A DNA stretch of 64,000 nucleotides from Dyella telluris. GTDB taxonomy: Bacteria > Pseudomonadota > Gammaproteobacteria > Xanthomonadales > Rhodanobacteraceae. Shown here piece by piece: positions 59,665 to 64,000 of the stretch (positions within the stretch are counted from its first letter, which is position 1; every line of letters starts with the position of its first letter). The translations under genes and the position numbers were made by a program. The notes beneath the pieces were generated by a model. The model had not been told where the DNA came from and did no database searches. It was given only the letters and a program-made list of their open reading frames with translations. The stretch lies in assembly GCF_014297575.1 (NCBI RefSeq), contig NZ_CP060412.1, forward strand, positions 2,728,001-2,792,000, given 5' to 3'.

Positions 59665-62544
59665 TTAGAACTTCACCGTCGCACGAGCCCAGTAGTAGCG
59701 ACCCATCACGTCATACGTTGCCGTATCGACGTTGTAGTTCAGGCCGTTCTGGTACACCAGCGGCGGGACGCGACCGGTGAGGTTGTCGATACCCACGTCG
59801 AACTTCGTGTGGGCAGCTGCCCACTCGTAGCCAGCCTGGATGTTGTGGTACGTGATGGCACCCATCGGCATGGCCACGGCCTCGCCGGTGTCGGCGTAGG
59901 CGGTGAGGTTCTTCAGGTGGTTGATGTAACGGCTCTGCCACTGGGCGCTCCAGTTACCGAGCGACCAGTTCAACGTCAGCGTGCCACGCCAGCGGCTGAT
60001 GTTGCCGAACTGCTGGGTGTAGGTGCCCGCGTAGTTGATCGTCTCCGCACCCGGTGCACCCGGCGTGGCGTCGTTCTTGAACGTATCGATGTACGTGGTG
60101 TTGAGCGAGGCCTTGAAGTTGCCGGGATCCACGCCTGCCACGTTGAAGTGCGGAATGGCGTAGTTCAGGGTGAAGTCGACGCCGCTGGTGCTCAGGTTGC
60201 CCAGGTTCACGTACGGCGTGTTGACGTAGTTGATGCCGCCCGGGATGGACGTGCCGTTGCCGTAGCGGTTGATGTAACCGCAGTACGGGCTGGCGTTGTC
60301 GGCGAAGCACTCATTCAGCACGGTCTGTGCCTGAATGATGGTCAGCATGTCCTTGAGCGTGATGCGCCACAGGTCGACCGTGGTGGACGCGCCTTCCAGC
60401 CAGCTCGGCGAGTAGACGAAGCCGAAGTCATACGACTTGCCCTTTTCGGGCTTCAGCGACGCACCCACGGGCACGGCGCCCGAGTAGTGGCCGGCGATCT
60501 GCGTGTTCAGCGTGCTGACGTAGTTGGTGTTCGGCGGCATGAACTGACAGGCTGCGGCGTGCTGGGCCAGCTCGGCAGACGTCAGGTTGTAGCAGGGATC
60601 GTTGACCGTCGGGTTGGTGATGGTCTGGCCGTCGTACAGTTCATCCAGGTTCGGCGCGCGGAACACCTGCGAGACCGTGCCGCGGACGAGCAGGTCGGCG
60701 ATCGGACGATATTCCACCGCGAACTTGCCGTTGGTGGTGCTGCCGGACGTGTTGTAGTTGGAATGGCGCAGGCCCAGATCGACGTTCAGCGAGTAGGCCC
60801 AGGGCTGTTCGCTCAACAGCGGGATCAGTGTTTCGGCGTAAAGCTCCTTCACCGTCTGGTTGCCGCTGGCCGGCGAGCCGCAGGCCTCCTGCAACACGAC
60901 GCAGGTGCCCTTGGAGACGTCGAGCAACGCATCGCTGGTGACGGTGTAATCCATCGTGTTCTTGCGATACAGCACGCCGGTGGACAGCTGCATGGTGCCG
61001 GCGGGGAGATCCCAGAGGCCGCCCGAGGCGTTGGCCTGGAACTGCTTCATGACGTTGGTCAGCGCGTAGATCGGGTTGCTGACGCCACTCTTGAGCTGCG
61101 CCGTCACGGCGGGATCAGCCTGGTTGAAGATGTTGGCGCCGGCATCGATCGCCGCCTGCAGGGCGGGGATGTTCACTTCGTTGAAGTTGGTCTGCACGCG
61201 GTGCGTGCGGCCGTAGTCGAAGCTCGCGTCCCAGATCCAGCTGCTTGAACCGAAGACGCCGCGCAGGCCGGCATTGACCTGGGCGTTGTCGGTGCTGAAC
61301 GTATGCAGGCGGGTGCCCACGCCGGTAAGACGCGTGCTGATCAGGTTGTTGCCCGCCACCGCCGGATCACCGAAGGCCACGCCGAACGGGTTGTTCGGGT
61401 TGTTGGCCGCCACCGACCAGCCGTCGGCGCCGCTGGTCGGTGCAGGTGCGTCCTGGCCGGCCGAATGCGTGTGGTTGTAGAACGCATCGCCAAAGAACGT
61501 CACGTAGTCGTTGATCTTGTAATTACCAAGCACGAAGACGTTGGTGCGTTCGGACTGCGTCTGGATGTAGTTGTAGGCGTTGTAGTTGTAGACGTCGCTG
61601 GCGCCGTTGAAGCAACGGTAGTCGTTGACGCTGTTGCCCGAGCCGCTGGCCAGCGTGACCAGGCCGGAGGAGCAGTTGGCGGGCAGGCCGGGGTTGCCGG
61701 CCGGCAGCTGGAACTTGCCGGAGGGAACCGTGTGCGAACCGGAGATCTGCGGACCGGAGCTGTACAGCGACAGCTGGTGGGCCGAGAAGCCGCGGCGCGT
61801 GGCGATCACCGGATCCTGCTTGTTGTAGTCGATGCCGGCGACGATGTTGCCCTGGTCGCCGCTTGCGCCCACGGTGAACTGCGCGCCATGACGCTGGCCA
61901 TCGCCATGCGAGGAGACGCCGTCGTTGACGCTCAGCTCCGCGCCCTTGTAGTCCTTGCGCAGGATGAAGTTCACCACGCCGCCGACGGCGTCGGAGCCGT
62001 ACACGGTGGAGGCGCCATTGGCCAGCACGTCCACGCGCTCGACCATGTTCTGCGGAATCATGTTGAGGTCGGCGTTGGCCAGGCGCTGGCCGTCCACCAG
62101 CACCAGGGTGCGGTCGGTGCCAAGGCCACGCAGCGACACGCGTGCCGCGCCGTCGCCGCCTTCCAGCGTCGGGCTGGCGACGCCGCCGCCGTTGCTGTTG
62201 TTCTGGGTGTTGGTAGCCGTACCCGACACGCTGGGCAACTGCTGGATCACGTTGCCGAGGGTGGGCGTGCCGTTGTTGGTGATCGCGCCACGGTCGAGGG
62301 TGACGACCGGACTGGCGGTTTCAGCGTCGACGCGGCGGATCAGCGAGCCGGTGACGGAAACGGCGGTGAGCGTTTTTGCGTTGGACTTGTTGGCTTGCTG
62401 GTCGCCGCTGTTCTGGCTCTGCGCGCTCGATGCGTCCTTGTTTGTTGTGGCGTCCTGCGCCTGAGCCATGGCGGCCGTGGATGCGATGCCGACAGAAAGC
62501 GCCAGGCGTACCGCAATCGACAGACGATTGTAATTGGACTGCAT
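59665..62544 (-). CDS. TonB-dependent outer-membrane receptor
   Basis: A 959-residue receptor. Signal peptide MQSNYNRLSIAVRLALSVGI with cleavage near AMAQAQDA, then a Gln/Asn-rich stretch, a TonB-box-like TLTAVSVTGS, the plug domain (LGNVIQQLPSVSG, RTLVLVDGQRL, STVYGSDAVGGVVNFILRKD) and a beta barrel ending in aromatic RATVKF. It takes up an unknown large substrate with TonB energy. GGGGAG lies eight bases before the ATG at 62544; the longer frame has no support. It heads a row with the TPR-sulfotransferase and a membrane-anchored protein. Confidence 0.93.
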   Translation of the reverse strand: MQSNYNRLSIAVRLALSVGIASTAAMAQAQDATTNKDASSAQSQNSGDQQANKSNAKTLTAVSVTGSLIRRVDAETASPVVTLDRGAITNNGTPTLGNVIQQLPSVSGTATNTQNNSNGGGVASPTLEGGDGAARVSLRGLGTDRTLVLVDGQRLANADLNMIPQNMVERVDVLANGASTVYGSDAVGGVVNFILRKDYKGAELSVNDGVSSHGDGQRHGAQFTVGASGDQGNIVAGIDYNKQDPVIATRRGFSAHQLSLYSSGPQISGSHTVPSGKFQLPAGNPGLPANCSSGLVTLASGSGNSVNDYRCFNGASDVYNYNAYNYIQTQSERTNVFVLGNYKINDYVTFFGDAFYNHTHSAGQDAPAPTSGADGWSVAANNPNNPFGVAFGDPAVAGNNLISTRLTGVGTRLHTFSTDNAQVNAGLRGVFGSSSWIWDASFDYGRTHRVQTNFNEVNIPALQAAIDAGANIFNQADPAVTAQLKSGVSNPIYALTNVMKQFQANASGGLWDLPAGTMQLSTGVLYRKNTMDYTVTSDALLDVSKGTCVVLQEACGSPASGNQTVKELYAETLIPLLSEQPWAYSLNVDLGLRHSNYNTSGSTTNGKFAVEYRPIADLLVRGTVSQVFRAPNLDELYDGQTITNPTVNDPCYNLTSAELAQHAAACQFMPPNTNYVSTLNTQIAGHYSGAVPVGASLKPEKGKSYDFGFVYSPSWLEGASTTVDLWRITLKDMLTIIQAQTVLNECFADNASPYCGYINRYGNGTSIPGGINYVNTPYVNLGNLSTSGVDFTLNYAIPHFNVAGVDPGNFKASLNTTYIDTFKNDATPGAPGAETINYAGTYTQQFGNISRWRGTLTLNWSLGNWSAQWQSRYINHLKNLTAYADTGEAVAMPMGAITYHNIQAGYEWAAAHTKFDVGIDNLTGRVPPLVYQNGLNYNVDTATYDVMGRYYWARATVKF

Positions 62545-62708
62545 GTTTGTCTCCCCGAATTTAGGCAAAAGAGTTCCCGCTATAGGCGCCTGGACGTCTA
62601 TAGGTGTTGCACCGCTTATTGGGTTCCCCGAGGCCACTCTTTCAGGAAATTGATACCGAGACAAGGCCTCTTTAACAATTCTTTCAGTAGCCGAATGCTT
62701 TCACGAGT

Positions 62709-62724
62709 GGTTTCAATTGAAACC
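62709..62724. promoter_or_regulatory. Perfect 16-bp palindrome at the dinB end, upstream of the TonB receptor gene
   Basis: GGTTTCAATTGAAACC is a perfect palindrome. It covers the last dinB codons and stop and lies about 165 bp before the ATG of the receptor gene. By its form it could be a repressor operator for the receptor gene; it has not been seen elsewhere in this window. Confidence 0.4.
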
Positions 62725-63816
62725 AACGTGTCCGAACAGATCGCTTTGGGCCGCGAAGCTGTCGGCGTCCACGAATCCGGCCAGTCCCACACCCACGAGT
62801 CGATAGCGCGTTTCCGACGGACGGTCGACGCGGTCACGCAAGGCACAGGCAATATCCGCAATTTCTTGCGCAGAGGCTGGTCGTGTCGATGGTGTGAAAC
62901 TTCGCGTGAGCGTATGGAAGTCCGACGTCTTCAGCTTGAGCACCACCGTGCGCGCCACGCGCGCGTGGTCGCCGCTGGCTTCGCGTTCGTGGGCCGCCCA
63001 GGTTTTCTCGGCGAGGCGCCGGATGTGCGGTGCGATCTCATCCAGCGTGAGGTCGCTTTCGAAGGTGTCCTCGGCAGACACCTGCAGGGTCGGGCGGTCG
63101 GGCTGCACCGCATGGTCATCGATACCCAGGGAGAGTTCGTGCAACCGTCGTCCCCAGCGGCCGAAATGTTGTTCGAGTGGCGGACCGCCAAACGCTTTGA
63201 GGTCACTGACCGTGGCGATGCCCAGTTCGGTCAGCTTCGCCTCCATCACCTTGCCCACGCCTGGAAGCCGCCCCACCGGCAGCGGTGCAAGGAACGCCTC
63301 GACCTGGTTGGGACGTATCACGAACAGGCCATCGGGCTTGCGCCAGTCCGAGGCGATCTTGGCGAGGAACTTGTTCGGGGCCACGCCGGCTGATGCCGTG
63401 AGCTGCGTTTCCTCGCGGATGGCGGCACGGATCGCTTCCGCCGTTGCGGTGGCCGAAGGCAAGTGCGTGTGCGTGGTGGTGACGTCGAGGTAGGCCTCGT
63501 CCAGTGACAGCGGTTCGATCAGATCGGTGTGACGCGCGAAGATCTCCCGCACCTGCCGCGATACCGTCTTGTATCGCGTGAAATCCGGCGGCACGAAAAT
63601 CGCCTGCGGGCAAAGGCGTTCCGCGCGCACCGCCGGCATGGCCGAGCGCACGCCAAAGGTGCGTGCCTCGTAGCTTGCGGCGCATACCACCGAACGTGCA
63701 CCGCGCCACGCCACCACCACCGGCTTGCCGCGCAGCAATGGATCGTCGCGCTGCTCCACCGACGCGTAGAACGCGTCCATGTCGACGTGGATGATCTTGC
63801 GGGGCAGGGAAGGCAC
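62713..63816 (-). CDS. dinB: DNA polymerase IV
   Basis: A 367-residue Y-family polymerase for translesion synthesis. Motif I is HVDMDAFYASVEQRDDP, motif III SLDEAYLDVT with the metal-binding Asp and Glu, and the little-finger region SAEDTFESDLT is present. The C-terminus lacks the usual beta-clamp QLxLF form; it ends SDLFGHVGFN. The ATG at 63816 (MPSLPRKIIHVDMDAFYASV) fits the family. The 3' end carries the 16-bp palindrome. A LexA site was not recognised in the short upstream stretch. Confidence 0.94.
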   Translation of the reverse strand: MPSLPRKIIHVDMDAFYASVEQRDDPLLRGKPVVVAWRGARSVVCAASYEARTFGVRSAMPAVRAERLCPQAIFVPPDFTRYKTVSRQVREIFARHTDLIEPLSLDEAYLDVTTTHTHLPSATATAEAIRAAIREETQLTASAGVAPNKFLAKIASDWRKPDGLFVIRPNQVEAFLAPLPVGRLPGVGKVMEAKLTELGIATVSDLKAFGGPPLEQHFGRWGRRLHELSLGIDDHAVQPDRPTLQVSAEDTFESDLTLDEIAPHIRRLAEKTWAAHEREASGDHARVARTVVLKLKTSDFHTLTRSFTPSTRPASAQEIADIACALRDRVDRPSETRYRLVGVGLAGFVDADSFAAQSDLFGHVGFN

Positions 63817-63903
63817 AACCGGACGCGGGTGGGGCGGGGCGCACAGTCAAACACGAAACGGCCCGGTTGGCGCGTGGCATTGCGGCATGGTGGCGAGGTG
63901 GCC

Positions 63904-63984
63904 TGTCGCGAGCCGGGTCCGTTCCCACGGGCTCGCTCCCACAGAAGGCGGCCACATGGTGGGAGCGAGCCCTGCTCGCGACAA
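63904..63984. repeat. REP-like inverted pair (TGTCGCGAGC...GTGGGAGCGAGCC type)
   Basis: Arms GCTCGCTCCCACA (from 63931) and GGTGGGAGCGAGCCCTGCTC (from 63958) with TGTCGCGAGC on the outside. This family differs from the TGTAGGAGCGCAC repeats but has the same general form. It lies at the window end, upstream of dinB. Confidence 0.75.
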
Positions 63985-64000
63985 AGCCCTTTTATTGCCA

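Noticed and set aside
1..64000. Prophage, secretion system, restriction-modification or biosynthetic cluster
   Set aside because: No structural phage genes, integrase, methylase or synthase motifs were seen on either strand.

Overview
The window is high-GC, densely coded bacterial chromosome. It suggests a gammaproteobacterium of the Xanthomonadales/Lysobacterales, most likely family Rhodanobacteraceae (Dyella, Luteibacter or Rhodanobacter type). The reasons are the type-2 GshA, the Grx4-rhodanese fusion, the DUF3247-like protein, TonB receptors paired with TPR-sulfotransferases, many GTG/TTG starts, and abundant REP-like palindromes between genes. No phage, plasmid, transposase, rRNA, tRNA or CRISPR locus was seen. 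Assignment rests on recognised protein families, not on a database search.

Layout. 0-9.8 kb: partial alcohol dehydrogenase, free methionine sulfoxide reductase, bioD, an M3 lipoprotein peptidase, an orphan HigA-like regulator, a TolB-like beta-propeller, a four-copy 216-bp tandem palindrome array and gshA. 9.8-15.6 kb: an OmpR-type two-component pair, a GMC oxidoreductase with a Rieske-fold partner that has lost its cluster ligands, and a Grx4/A-type/rhodanese fusion. 15.8-24.4 kb: LpxH-like phosphoesterase, SGNH hydrolase plus TTG-start aminotransferase, rsgA, a QEGLA-motif (DUF1704) predicted metallopeptidase coupled to a small membrane protein, and maeB. 24.4-37.2 kb: aceE, a YqjD-like protein, a UbiM-like monooxygenase, an MFS exporter, a divergent acyltransferase/LytTR pair and two lipoproteins. 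This block is flanked by two copies, in opposite orientation, of a non-coding element of about 0.9 kb with long terminal inverted repeats. 37.2-49.7 kb: a diiron ferritin-like protein, UspA, a secreted peroxiredoxin with a membrane partner, paired DUF2845 and DUF2884 paralogs, LtrA, panE with a tandem-duplicated 3' fragment, an FAD dehydrogenase and MscS. 49.9-53.5 kb: aceF and a lipoyl-domain-bearing lpd. 53.5-56.5 kb: two paralogous secreted 350-residue proteins that share their upstream regions. 57-63.8 kb: a TonB-dependent receptor, TPR-sulfotransferase and membrane-anchored protein in a row, then dinB.

How the genes fit together. AceE at 26-28.7 kb and AceF plus Lpd at 50-53.5 kb supply all three pyruvate dehydrogenase subunits, but from two separated loci; MaeB feeds pyruvate into them. 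GshA, the Grx4 fusion, fRMsr, the Bcp-like peroxiredoxin and the ferritin-like protein point to thiol and oxidative-stress handling. The most unusual items are the ligand-less Rieske/GMC pair, the cysteine-less A-type domain inside the Grx4 fusion, the inverted pair of non-coding elements, the 216-bp array, and the secreted 350-residue paralogs.
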